64,000 nucleotides of DNA from Emergomyces orientalis (lineage: Eukaryota; Ascomycota; Eurotiomycetes; Onygenales; Ajellomycetaceae). The stretch covers positions 248,001-312,000 of the forward strand of contig MOWL01000025.1 of NCBI GenBank assembly GCA_002110485.1, in the 5' to 3' direction. Both the position numbers and the translations under genes were made by a program. Shown piece by piece: positions 38,655-50,683 of this stretch. Numbering within the stretch: the first letter of the stretch is position 1; each line of letters begins with the position of its first letter. The notes under the pieces were generated by a model. The model saw only the letters and a list, made by a program, of their open reading frames with translations, did not search any database and had not been told where the DNA came from.

Positions 38655-38994
38655 GATGCTGCGGTTACTAGTTTTAAAGGTGGCAGCCTTTCTCCCGTCT
38701 GGCTAAGGGTGAATTGGGAGAAAGGGAAAAGGTAGCCGTTACAGCGTTGGTATGTAGGGGTTGGTGGACAAAGAAAGACACATGTAAATATGCGAGTGGT
38801 TGTATGCGGGAGAAATGTCAATCGCCAAAATATCACCAGCCAGATGACGTCTTGAGCATCAACACTAAGAGAACACCAAGACACGACAAACACTTGCCAA
38901 CTTCACCTCAGTACCTACAACCACTATCATTCAACGTATACTTATAGGGGGTTCATACGTAAGGAATGATGTCTAGTATCTATCTCTATCTAAC
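38655..38994. promoter_or_regulatory. Bidirectional promoter, PAC10 / VMA12
   Basis: Only 340 nt separate the two divergent start codons, so both genes must share this region. No specific factor site is recognised. Confidence 0.5.
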
Positions 38995-40077
38995 ATGGTT
39001 CTCCTCTTCATAACCCCAACAATAGCGTCCGCCCTCGATAGCTTGCCCGCCTCAACTCGCAATGAGCTCTCTCTACCATCTCCCACCGCCAACTCCGCAA
39101 TATCGCACTCGCAGCTCATCACTCTCTCCAGACACCTTCTATCCGATCCGCCCGTTACAGAGAAAAGCGATGATTCATCCAATGGAACTGTTAATAGATA
39201 TGAAGGTTTCACGCTCAACTCACTTCTCAAGGGCACCAGAGTCTATACTCTCCCTCCTCCACGAAAAGCAGAACCTGTACGTTCTCGTCTCCCAGTTACA
39301 CAATATGCACAATACCCATTAATATACCTATATACCTATATATTTATATACTTAGATATGGATGTCATCATTCTAACATGGACACAGACACCCGAATACC
39401 TCGCCCTAAAAGCTTCCCTACTCGCCGCATCGGAAGCAAATGAATACAACGCCCTCCTAAATCCTAACCTCTCACACTCATCCTCAGCCCCTCCGTCTCG
39501 GATTTGGGGACTCAACGACCATCCAACCACAAACACGTATATTCACCCAGAAAACAAGAACAAAAACAACACCATCAACAATGACGATAACAACACCGAC
39601 GACCCCCTCACCCCTTCCCTCGTCCTCAACATCCTCATCTCAATCCTCTTCACAGGCTTCGCAAGTTACTGGGCCCTATCCAACTTCCGCATCCCGACTT
39701 TCTTCACATTTGCATCGTCATCGTCGCCATCGTATCCCGGTTCTGTGTCTTCGCAACCTGCTCGTGTATTTATTTCAATGCTGGTTGCGTTGCTGGTGGG
39801 CGTGGCGGAAGTGGGTGTTTTTGTGCTATATTTGAAAAAGATGGAGTTGGCAAGTGGAAGGGAGAAGGCGATTGTTGAGAGGAAGGTTGTGATTGGGGAA
39901 GTCATACTTGGTGATCGTGATGGGAAGGATGATGGGGGTGGGGTTAGGATTGATGGAAACGGAGAGAAGCAGGAGATATGGGGGAAAGGTGTTAATGGTG
40001 GAGCGAGAAGGAGGGTTAAGGAGCAGTGGAAAGGGAGGGAGGATGATGGTGATGACAGGAGTGTAATAGAGATGTAA
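38995..40077 (+). CDS. VMA12: V-ATPase assembly factor Vma12 (TMEM199 family)
   Basis: ER membrane protein that, with Vma21 and Vma22, assembles the V0 sector of the vacuolar proton ATPase. Exon 1 is 38995-39276, the intron 39277-39387 (GTACGT..CAG, 111 nt, phase 0) and exon 2 39388-40077, for 323 aa. The join gives LPPPRKAEP-TPEYLALKASLLAA, the family pattern. Two membrane segments follow (about residues 173-192, LNILISILFTGFASYWAL, and 221-242, ISMLVALLVGVAEVGVFVLY) with a cytosolic Gly/Asp/Lys-rich tail. The 111-nt intron is a multiple of three with no in-frame stop, so its retention would insert 37 residues without a frameshift. A nearer AG at 39354-39355 is out of phase. A 39-residue Asn/Thr/Asp-rich insert lies just before the first membrane span. 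Confidence 0.88.
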   Translation: MVLLFITPTIASALDSLPASTRNELSLPSPTANSAISHSQLITLSRHLLSDPPVTEKSDDSSNGTVNRYEGFTLNSLLKGTRVYTLPPPRKAEPVRSRLPVTQYAQYPLIYLYTYIFIYLDMDVIILTWTQTPEYLALKASLLAASEANEYNALLNPNLSHSSSAPPSRIWGLNDHPTTNTYIHPENKNKNNTINNDDNNTDDPLTPSLVLNILISILFTGFASYWALSNFRIPTFFTFASSSSPSYPGSVSSQPARVFISMLVALLVGVAEVGVFVLYLKKMELASGREKAIVERKVVIGEVILGDRDGKDDGGGVRIDGNGEKQEIWGKGVNGGARRRVKEQWKGREDDGDDRSVIEM

Positions 40078-40508
40078 AATAGGTAAGTGTGTTGGTTATA
40101 TTTCTTTGCCCCCCTTTTCCCTTTATGGAGTGTTTGATTGCTGACTTCTATGTGTAGGTTCCCCCCCCCACTGACAGATCGATTTTTCTGATTTTTATAA
40201 TATACATATTATTTGTTTTCTTCACGTATTCTCATTCTCTATTTACACTTGAAATTGCCATTAACTGGGTATCACGCTTGCTGAAACAAAGCAGATATCG
40301 TACAACCCGTATCCAAAGGCTCTTTGAAAAAGCCAGTGACCAAACGGAAGGCGATAATTATTTCTGAATATCGAAGATTTATATTGGTATATATATGCAC
40401 GCGCTGCTAAAAATACCCACATGAACGAGAGAAGAAAGAAAGAAGAAAGAAGCAAAGCAGCAGATGTCATCAAATCGTCTCTTGGAAGAATCTAGCCTTC
40501 CGAAATCT
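40078..40508. other. Convergent 3' spacer, 0.43 kb
   Basis: This lies between the VMA12 and allantoinase stop codons. Nothing is recognised. Confidence 0.55.
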
Positions 40509-42317
40509 TTACGCTGCCCTAGGCTCTAACAACAGTTTCCCCAGGGGCTTTGCGTCCATAAATCCATCATCCCTCGTATACACCCTTTGGCCCCTAAGCC
40601 ACGTCTCACGCACAACACCCTTCAATTTCCTCCCCTGATACGGCGAGCACTTATTGCGAAATAGCATGGTATCAGGTTGCACCATCCACTCCGCCGTTTC
40701 ATCAAAGACACACACGTCCCCGTCGTATCCGACGGAAAGATCGCCCTTTTGTGATGCGAGCCCGACCTGCTTGGCCGTATTGGCACAGCACCACTGGACA
40801 ATGTCTTCAAGGGCTGAGGTTGATGATGACGTTGACGTCGGTGTATCTGTCGATGTGCTATCGGCTACGGAACGGCGGCGTTCAAGTTCCGTCCAGAGAA
40901 TGGGCAGGCCAAGGCCGACGGAGGAGATCCCGCCCCAGGCTTTGAGGAAGTTTCCTTCTTCCTCTTCGTTGTCGTCTTTGGTTTTGTTGACGTTGTTATT
41001 ATTATTATGATTTTCATTATTATTAATGGTAGCGCAACTACCAGGGATATGCGCTGGCAAGGCCTTCAGCGCCGGCGTGCAGGGTGAGTGATCAGAGACA
41101 ACGGTTTTAATCACACCCTGAGCGCTGGCATGCTGCGACAGTTCCTCCCACAACGCGTCCTGGTTTGCCTGACTGCGGATTGGTGGGCAGCATTTGTGTC
41201 GCGTGTCGCCGTCACTCACTTCCTCGGCTGCTAGGGAGAGGTAGTGGAAGCATGTCTCGGCCGTGATGTTTATCCCCTGCGCCCGCGCGGCTTTCAGTAA
41301 GGGGATGGCTTCCATGGCGGAGAGGTGGACGATATGTAAGGGGAGGTTAGGGGCTAGGGGGGCTAGGGAGACGATTGTGGAGATTGCGGTTGTTTCGAAG
41401 GTGGAGGGGCGGGAGGTTAGGAAGGTCGAATAAGAGGTTGGGGCGCCCGCCGGGGACGAGATGGTTGTGGGGGCAGTCTCGCCATTGGCGTCTGGGAGCA
41501 TTTCGGCATGGAACATAAGCGTTGTTGGCAGATCCGCTAGTTCGAGCATGGCTGCTTTGATATCCGCTGGTGATACGGCAGGGAATTCTTCGACCTATAT
41601 TCTCATTCGAACGGCGGCTGGTTAGGAATATATATACACATATCGGAGACGATTGTATATATCGTACGTAGCCAACATCAAAAAATGGGGGGGAAGTTGA
41701 ATCAGGCAAGCAAAACGAATGATACATACCCCACTATCAATCAAAAATCCCTTGAACCCCCTTACCCCTGCCTCCACCAACCCCTTCAACTCCTTAACAT
41801 TCCCAGGAACAATCCCGCCATAAAAGCCCACATCAACCCAACACTTCCCCGCGGCTGCGGCAAGCTTCTCCCGCAACCCATCTACCGTCGTCGTGGGCGG
41901 TATGGCATTCAACGGCATGTCAATGACGGTAGTCACACCGCCAAATGCCGCTGCGCGCGTCCCCGTCTCGAACCCTTCCCATTCGGTCCGGCCGGGCTCA
42001 TTCAGGTGCACGTGCGCATCCACCAGTCCCGGCATGAGGATATGCGGGGAATAGTCTGTGTATTGGGTCCCTGGGGGGAAGGCTGTGGGGGGGAGGACGG
42101 AGTGGAAAACTGAGGTTACTTTGCCTGTTGTGAGGGAGATGACGATTGTGGCGGCGGTGAGGCGGCCGGATATTATGGCGCGGGTGGAGGCGAGGACGGT
42201 TAATGAGGGGACTGGTGTGGTTGCAGTTGGGGGGGTGGATGTGGGAGTGGAGGTGATGGTGGTGGTAGGAGTGGAAAAGGGAGTGGTGCTTGTGGGAGAG
42301 TCCGTGAGATGATCCAT
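40509..42317 (-). CDS. DAL1: Allantoinase
   Basis: Zinc amidohydrolase that opens allantoin to allantoate in purine degradation. Exon 1 is 42317-41730, the intron 41729-41595 (GTATGT..TAG, 135 nt, phase 0) and exon 2 41594-40509, for 557 aa. The metal and catalytic residues expected in the family are all visible: the HxH of DAHVHLNEPG (His102, His104), Lys189 in RGFKGFL (carbamylated ligand), His225 in MFHAEM, His286 in HIVHLSAM and Asp364 in VVSDHSPC. The N-terminal 40 residues are Ser/Thr/Pro low complexity. A poly-Asn, acidic insert follows the catalytic Asp. Upstream DNA carries GATA sites suited to AreA-type nitrogen control. No other allantoin-pathway gene is adjacent. Confidence 0.95.
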
Positions 42318-44803
42318 GGCTGCGGTAGGTGTCTGTTTTTCTTTCGCGAGGGGCCTCTCTTTAAATTTTTGTTTGGGTGCTGGCTTCCTTTTGGCAAAAA
42401 CAGGTCCGTTTCTAGTACTTAACTATGATTTATCACGGGAGGTTACGGGGTTTGTCTAAAAAGGTTTTTTTGACTTTTTTTTTTTTGGTTTATTCGGTAC
42501 AAACTGCGGGTGGAGAGACAGGGGAACAAGACAAAGATGGGTTATGCCAGAGGGAGGGCAACTGATGAATGGGAGAGAGAGAGCGCCTTGTACCGTGCAC
42601 CACACCCAAGCAGCGGGAAACCACAGAGAGAGACGGAGGGAGGGAGGGAGAGACAGAAATATTTGGAGGAAAGCGGAGAGTATGGGAAGGAGAGGAAGAA
42701 AGGGAAACTTTCTTCGTATTTCGCAGGTATATGAAGAGGGTGAAAGCAGCAGCAAGCAAGCAACAAAAAAGAGCAGAGACAAAAAGGGAACAGAAATAGT
42801 TGCTTGGGATCTGGAGGAGAAATATATATTTATTATAGGGAAATCAGCAGGTGGCGATGGGCAGTTGAAACTTTTCTTATCTAACGGGCCGGATAAGCCT
42901 TTTGGGGAGGGGAACAGATGGAGGGGGCGAAAGGGACAGAAGCTTGTTAAAAGCGAGGAAGAAACAAAAGAGGAGAGCAAATATTATGGAACGGAGAGGA
43001 GGACGTCAGCATCCCATGCTCAGCCGAGAAAAAAATTTACTGTTATGATTACGGAGCAGTGTTGATTGAAAACTAAAGTGTCGGAATTCGCCGCATTGAG
43101 GAAAGGGAAAAATTAGCCTCAAAAACCTCTTTTTATTTCCTTATTTTGTATACTAACTTAGCTCGGCGGCGGAGAAGATCGCGCTTGGAGAATTTCGATC
43201 GAGTAATGGTCGAGTAATTGATAGGGTTAATTAAGGTTACAGGGGAGAGCAATTGGCTGCGTATTACTCGATGGATACTGAAATGTCTGTGCTGGGATAT
43301 GCGAGACTTGCGAGTGGGATTTATGGGATGTGCAGCTGGATCCTGCTCGGCGCCGAGTTCGCCGTTGTGGGCGGCGGGTCTGGATGCGTCGGACTCGGAG
43401 GGCAGTGCGGTTATGGGGTTGAGAGTGCGTGGGGTTTATTATTATTATTATGGCTCGGGCGCGGAGCCCTTGCCACCTATAGGCGAGAATTTCTCTTTCT
43501 CTCTAAAGCCACGTTAGAAACAATATTATGCACACGCACCACTCGGTCACGTGTGCTTGTTGTGGTTGAACTTTGACGCCATCCACCACACTGAAATATG
43601 AGATTGCCTTGAGGGGGCTAGAATTGTGGTGGTGATCTTGTGATAGTGGTCCTGTGGTCAACTGTTCATTAAAACAGGAAGGCCTACTGAGGGCGAAAAC
43701 GTGTGTGTTCCTTTACCGTCAGTTTGCAGCTGTTTCTAGCCAAATATTAGGCGCTGAAGCTTGGGTAAAATTATGAGCAACAATGCTGAAGAACGTGGCT
43801 GTCTCTAAGCACGAACGTGTATCTGGGGGCCAGGGGAAAGGGTGCTCAGAACTAAATGCTAAAAATGTGCATTTCTTGCCTGCTCTCTTGGCCATTCCTG
43901 TCTAAAGGAATGCCCTGTGGGCACTATAATAATGCGCCAGGGTTTTAAAGAGCCGTCTTCCCTACCACACGCGCCGCAACTACTCGCTTCATGTTCATAT
44001 GGTTCCTGGCATAATTATTGGCAACACCGTGAATTTATCTGAACAGCCGGCGAGATGAAGTTCAGGGCGTTCTTGAGCATGCGCCAGAGGGGATAAGGAA
44101 TTCAAGTATATAATGAGGAATAAAGGCCCGCGATCCTGCTACCTCGCATGCAATCTGACTTTACTTTCTCAATTATGTCATCTACTTGGCCTGATTCTTA
44201 TTATTTTACCAGGTATTCATCCTCACGCAAATAACCGTTATCAATCATGAACAACGCTGCTAAAACTGTCTCAACGAACTTATTGGCGTCCTTATTTGCG
44301 GCACACACACTGTGAAAGTAGGATATGTGGACATAACGGATCTTCTATTTTGGAGCTGAAGATAACCTTAATTAGCTTCTTACTCATATAAGAAAAGAAA
44401 ATGATTTCTTCTTCCGTTTTCTCGAACTCGTTGGCCGAAGAAACCTATGGAACCAGCCGGATTTATTCCCTTCACACTATCATACCATAGAGTATATAGA
44501 TACGTAGTTTACACACTTTAATTAGCGTCTACATATAGAGGGTTTGCGGGTGGAGGGGAAAAGGAAACAAGGGGCAATTGGAGACAAGAGAGGCCGCAAT
44601 GTACAGTAGTTACCAACATATAAACTAAAAAGAATGAAAAATGAAACAATACAAAGAGAAACCCTTCACTAAACAAAGAGACCCGTAGGAAATTTAGCCA
44701 AACTAACTAGCCCTTTTCGCTTCTATGATTTCACGATATATATTTTAAAAAGCACATAGACAATGGTAAATCGTTCCTCGAAACAAATCTAGCGCATGAC
44801 ATC
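42318..44803. other. Spacer upstream of allantoinase, 2.5 kb
   Basis: No gene is supported. The first 700 nt are purine-rich on + (pyrimidine-rich on the allantoinase strand), consistent with a fungal promoter. The remainder holds the 3' region of the glucosyltransferase gene. Frames on + at 42.5-43.6 kb are low complexity only. Confidence 0.55.
42430..42897 (-). promoter_or_regulatory. Candidate AreA/GATA sites upstream of allantoinase
   Basis: On the allantoinase strand, TGATAA occurs at 42435-42430 (about 113 nt before the ATG) and AGATAA at 42882-42877. The latter faces a GATAAG on the other strand at 42892-42897. AreA binds HGATAR and controls nitrogen-source catabolism in filamentous fungi. 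Such hexamers are common by chance, so this is suggestive only. Confidence 0.3.
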
Positions 44804-47800
44804 TTACAGCTCATCCTTCCTTGGTTTCTTCTCCCCCTTCCCGTTCCTATCATCCCCACCTTCATCACCTGGCACCTCCTCATCATCCCCTCCTTCTTCC
44901 CCCTTATTCATCCCCGCCTTCTCTGAAACCCTCCTCTGCACAGCCGCAATCTCCTCATCATAAACAGTCCACTCAGGCACCTGCCTCCTTGCCCTATCCA
45001 ACTTCGGCTCCTTCGTCAACGGATTATTACACAAATCAATCGTCTTCGCAGTCTCCAACGCTTCATCGGAACACCACGTCTCACACCACAACCAATCCTG
45101 CGGCAGGCTCTTAATCGGCAACACCCGCTGCATATTATTCGGCAGATCCTGGTCCAGATTGCTCAAGCTCCCCGGGTCGGCGGAGAGGGTGTGATACTGC
45201 CCGCGCAATCTGTCCCCGGCAGCTATGGCCCGGAACCTGTTTAGGTCGACCACGTACAGCGCAGAGATGTGGTAAGGGAGGCCGCGGAGGAATTTCTCCC
45301 AGTATCCTTGTTTCCAGAAGCGGAAACCTTCCATGGACGTCCGCGAGTCGCACATGGGCGTGAAGCCATACGGTGCCCCCTCCAGATCCAACGTGACGAG
45401 CTCATACATATCGGCACGGACGATCTGGTCTGCGTCTACGAAAATGACTTTATCCAGCGAGAGCGGGAAGAGGACGTCCAGGAATAGGATTTTGTAGCCC
45501 CATATGATGCGCTGCTTTTCCGTTTGTGCGCGTAGCCAGTGCGGCCATTTGTACGTGACCATCTCGTAGGAGAAGCCGTATTCGGCGGCAAGGTGGGGGA
45601 GGAAGGATTTAAAGGATGGTGAGAGGAATTGCTCGATGAACCAGAATTTCACGCTGTGCTTTGTATGCTTCATGACGGAGACCATCATGATGTTGAGCAT
45701 GCGTTCGTATAGATGGCCGCTGGCGACGGAGAAGATGTTTATGTCTGCGTGTGTTTCTTTGGCCGGACCGGTCATGCTGTGCAGGATGCCGGAGGCGAAG
45801 TCTAAGCCTTTTGATAGATAGTCCTTTGCTGACGCTGGTTTGTGGCCCGCGTCGAGGACATTGTCTGTTTCGTGGCCGGGCTTGCGGGAGAGGCGCGGAA
45901 AGAGGGTTTTTCCCTGGAAGGATAGAAGGGCTACGTCGTTGTTCTCATCGCCTGGAGTAGGTGCGTAACCCTGTCCGCCAACGCTGTCAAGGTGGAAAAT
46001 GCGTTCGCTCTGACCAGGTTTTAATGTTATCTTCCAGCATCCTGGCTGTGCCTTGAATTGGAAATAGCCCAGGTTGGCCATGATGATGGTATCTGCGAAG
46101 TGAGGGTTTTTCTCGGTTCCAAGGAGCAGTTGGACTCCCTTTGGTGGCGCATTTAGAGTGACGTCCCGCGAGTGACCCTCGATGAGAATATGCTCCAGTT
46201 CATAAATAGCATCAACGTTAGTGCCTTCTTTGAGTGAGCTCAGTTGGAGGTTGTCAAGATCATGTATGGATTCCTTTGGAGCTACAAGCCATGAATGCGG
46301 TACGTCCATTCCTAGATTCAGCAACGCTTCGCCGGGGATTCCGTGGAAGATCGCCTGAGGCTTCACTATGGAGCCATCCTCGTTGAAGGATGGGGCAGCT
46401 TCCAACACATGTCGATAGAATCTTTTAATTGGCAATTCTTTTATTTGCTCCCGAGGATTGAGGAATAGTTTCAAACTGACTCCACTAAGTTCTGATAATA
46501 CTTTCAGAATAGGAACCCAACGTTGGGCAATCTCTGTTGTTGGATCGATTGCTGCAACAATGTATATTGAGGGGTCATCAGAGTTTGAAACAGATATAGC
46601 AGAGTACGTGCTATTCCATTTCTCAAACTGATTAGTGCGTAAATTTGGGCCGGAATCATATAATCCTTCTGGGGCATCGGATGCCGCTGACAGCGAAATT
46701 AGGGTTTGCAGCTTTGCAAGGCTCAGAGGATCTGGGATTTTGCTTTCCAAGCCCAATTCAAAAGCCGCTTTTGCGAGTATTCCAATACGTTTTGAATGTT
46801 CGTACATATGCAGTTGCTCCAGGTCTTGGGTATCAAACACGGTCGACGAGGGCACAGGGCCAAGCATCCTACTATTCACCACCATTCCATTTTCATTGGT
46901 TCTGATTCCGATTTCTTTCACTAACGACTGAACAGTGTTCCAATACGCGGATGCAGCAGCATAATCTGAAACCGGCTCATCATTTCCAGAAGCAAGAGCT
47001 GTAGTGACAACGGCTGGGTCAAGGTCACGACCCTTTCGGGCGCTGTAGAGTCTTGTCGACAGGCTTGTGGAAGTCGATGTGCTCTTGCCGTTGTGTAGCA
47101 GTAAAATTTCAACTCCAGGATGTTTTTCGTGAAGCGCTAGAAGGTAACCAAGCTGCTTAGCACCAGCATCACTGTCCAGATCAATTATCAGAATGATACT
47201 ACTCCAGTCCAGCAACGGATGTTCCGATTCAGCAGCCGCAGGAATCCGCAAAATGGTGTCAAAATAATCATGCTTCACGTAGATTTCGTTGAGGTCGACG
47301 GTCCGAATTGTACTAGGATCCTGCGGGATAAGTAAGGGGTTTCGACTCTGTAAAGCTCCTTGGAGGAATAGCGAAGGAACCCAAATATCTTCTTCAAGCT
47401 CGCCTTCGTAAACACTTCGCTGAATATTTTCCAAATCTTTAGAGACGGTTGCAACCATATACTGGAGGAAACCTTCGTCACGCATGAAGGAAACGCCGTT
47501 CACGAAGAATGGTGTTACTTCTCCTTCAACGGCCAGCCGCTTCAGGTAGGACTTGGTGCTAGAAAGTATTGGGCCATAATTGTCCGATGTCAAAACATCT
47601 TCGAAAGCCAGGGGCGTGCGATCTTCCTGCACTTTACGATTTCCCAACGCAGCAGTGAAGCTGGCTTGATCTGGAGAGGTAACCTTATCTGAGGACAATG
47701 ACTATGTGGGAATATTAAATTACAAAATTCGTACACAAACTCGGGTATGGGGAAACTTACAGCGTGTAAATAGGCAATTAGAGCACCAATTCCGTATGTA

Positions 47801-49615
47801 TCCAGCAGGTGATGCGCAACTTTGGCCTGCTCTAGAGCATTTGGGCTGTGCACTAATGGTACAATACCAAATCTGACCGGTACCTTTCTCTTTACGAGCA
47901 TTTGGAGGCTCTCAACAACGACTGCAACATCCACTGGAGAGGCTAAGTCGACAGGGATGACAGCATTGTGAACATCACGGCGAACGGGGGGAAGCTGACC
48001 ATGATACGTTGGTTTGAGTAGCTATAAATGAAAAGATTAGATCTACCCACAGCAAGTTCTATAATTTTATATAAAGAAAATGGGGAGAAGGGGCATTTCA
48101 AAAGTTACACACAGATCGAAGGTCGCTCGGCCATCCATCATACCGAATATCCTTTTCAAGGTCATTCAGCCAAATGATTACACCCCCACCTTCAAGTTCA
48201 TCTCTATAATCATATCGCTGGGATTCGTCGGCAGCTTGGATTTTAGCAATCGTTGGGTCAGAAAGAAAGTTCACAGCCTGGCGCGCGGATAGGCCAAAAT
48301 CCCGAAGGCTATTGATTAACTTCCTTTCATGCCTGAAATGATCGAGCAGTGAAAATGCATCGATGGTTCGGGGTTCCATTTGCACACCGTTGATCCACAT
48401 GATATTATACCCCGCAGGTAACAGGGCAGCCCGATTTTCTTCAAATTCTTTAGTAAAGTCAGGCGTAGCGTTGCGACTTGCGATTGCTGAGGAGTGTCTA
48501 GGGAAGTCCTGCGATAGTCGCAATAGGGTTGCAAATGGGTCATCGCTGCTCATAACGAAGCTAGCAGCGTTCATGCCAAGCGTAGACACTTCGGAGGCAG
48601 ATAAGGGCTTCAGATCGGCAGGTGCCTCCTTTTCCAAATCCTCAACCGGTGTCAATGTAGGTTTTGCTGCATCCGTATCCTTCAATACCCTCTGTTCCGC
48701 ATCCCGATCGTCGATCACGATATAATCTGTCCGCTTAAGAGCGAGCTCCACCCCATATCCATTGACGAAAAGCGGCCTCGAGGTTTCAGGACCAGATGGC
48801 CGATATCGAATCCTGTATGAGAACTGGCCATCCCGAGCTTTCTGGATAAGTTCCTGGTGAAATCCACCGAACAGAGGCGACGCAACGTCGGCATATAGAA
48901 CCAATGGAGGCAGCGAAGAATCTCCAAGAATTCGGTCAAACGGCATAACTCGATTATGTCTGTTATTTTATATGTATAATATCAGCTCCCAATTCCCGGT
49001 ACAGTGGAATATCACTCACGCACTTGTCTCCAGACACGCTCTGCTGCGCATATTCTAAACTAGGCGAACAATACTGGTCGCCGTCATAATGCGCCCACAC
49101 TGTGCACACCGCATCCTGCGCGACCATCAACGACGGCTCCACCGATGTATTATAATATTGATAATGAGCTTCGATCCGCGGCGCAGTGGACCGGATCGAC
49201 AGGGCAAATTTAAACGACGAAATAGACTCGGGATTAGTAAGGTGCCCATCATCCTGCAATAGCTGTGTAAATCGCTCATAGAGATCTCGCTCAGTTGTGA
49301 TTTCTGCAAATGTGCCTTCAGCAATGCGATCAAGGAGGGGGAAGTAGCTTGTAGAATTCTCTTCCGCGGCAGTTTCTCTGGGTTTCTCAATTAGCTTGGA
49401 ATATTTTTTTCCTTCTTCGGGGAGGCGGATGGAGCAAGTCAATAGAGAAGCGAAACATACAAAAGCTCTACCAGATATGGCCCAGCATTGAATGAAGCAG
49501 TTAGGGCGACATTGACTGAGGGGCTTGCGGATGCATTGGGGGTAAATAGTGAAACAGCGGCAAAAAGCGCCAGGCCGCCCGATCGCCAGGGAAAGCGGTG
49601 GTATCTGAAGGTCAT
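44804..49615 (-). CDS. UGGT: UDP-glucose:glycoprotein glucosyltransferase (ER folding sensor)
   Basis: ER-lumen enzyme that re-glucosylates N-glycans of misfolded glycoproteins for the calnexin cycle. Exons are 49615-49461, 49377-49024, 48959-48113, 48021-47761 and 47701-44804, for 1504 aa. The joins restore LVELLETAAEENSTSYFPLL, GDKHNRVMPFDRIL and a DLRS-LLKPTYHGQLPP block. Residues 1-30 (GGLALFAAVSLFTPNASA) form a signal peptide. The first about 1180 residues are the thioredoxin-like sensor region (for example VLYADVASPLFGGFHQELI). The GT24 catalytic domain starts near residue 1192 (INIFSVASGHLYERMLNIMM) with the DxD metal site in FVDADQIVRAD near 1295 and LDQDLPN further on. The C-terminus is KDEL after an acidic, Lys-rich tail, giving ER retrieval. 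For intron 2 the GTGCGT donor at 49023 was chosen over the GTGAGT four bases later because only it keeps phase. Confidence 0.95.
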
Positions 49616-50683
49616 GGTATATACGTGGGTCTGAATGTCTGTACGGCGCCAGAGCTGTCTATGTGGCAATCAATGGGGTGTGTTTCACTCCCAGTCAAAT
49701 ATACCTGCTGTTCATAGTATCCCCAAGCACGATGGCATCCAAGGTACCTAGGTATGGAGTTGTCGCAATAGGAGCAGTTCCCCACCTAACGGTTAGAATA
49801 ACATATTTTCCGTGCGTAAACGATGTTAATACGTATTTAGAACCAACTTAATCTAGACAGATAAAGGGGAAAAGGCATGAAACAACAATTGAAGCCTTTG
49901 AAATAAGCTGGCTGTGACGTTTTGGACACCTTTGATAAGACAAGGCTGAGTCAACAGGTAGCCTAAGGGTAACTAATGGGCTACCGTACGGAGTATAATA
50001 GCTACGTTTGGTGCTATGAAGCATTTGCGCAGTATTACCTAATATATTAGTAATAGCGGCTGCCGTTGAAGATTATCAGGCCTTGGCGGCAACCCCAAAC
50101 TACTCAACTCAACCCCCTTGGCTGCCATTGATCAACCTTGAAGCATAACGAATAGATCACTAACAAACTCTAGAGTCCTTTCTGATCAATGTCTGATATA
50201 ATGATATCATAGATATACGCTTCCACATACTGTGGCTCAGCAAAAGGAGTTGGGATAATTGGGAGTAAAGAGCTGTCCCTAAAGTCACGATACTACCTAC
50301 GGTGCCAGTAGCAGAATAATACCTTAACAATGAATTATTGCCTCAACCGGGTATTTATCGGTAAACAGGGGACCTGAAACGCGCCAAATTATTTGATTAG
50401 AGAGGGAAGTCAAAACAAAAAAAAAAGGAGGGAGGGGGGAGTTCTGCAAGTATTTAATATCAAATTGAAGGGCCTGAGGGGCCTGAGGGGCCTGCAGATG
50501 TAACGAAAAATATATCTACAAAATTCGTCAAAAATCTGAAAATGGGCGCCAAAGAAAAGAACGTCACCCAGGAGCTTGGTGTCCGGCTCAGTGTGAGTAT
50601 CCCTAGGACAATATTCTCCAGGTTTGCTTTATGCCAGCCTCCATGGGACACCAAACGTCCAATTTCCCACTATTTTCCCCACT
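49616..50683. other. Intergenic, 1.07 kb
   Basis: Promoter of the glucosyltransferase gene and 3' region of the acyl-CoA dehydrogenase. It contains TACGGAGTA at 49987-49995 and a three-copy GGCCTGAGG tandem near 50468-50495. No gene is seen. Confidence 0.55.

Noticed and set aside
48963..49020. UGGT frame continuing past SGDK (CVSDIPLYRELG) as coding sequence
   Set aside because: It is intron 2. The frame ends in a stop, and splicing at 49023/48960 restores the family sequence MPFDRIL.
50468..50495. GGCCTGAGG tandem read as a collagen-like GPSGPS peptide or a CRISPR-like repeat
   Set aside because: Only three adjacent copies without spacers, in the 3' region of the dehydrogenase gene; an ordinary short tandem repeat.
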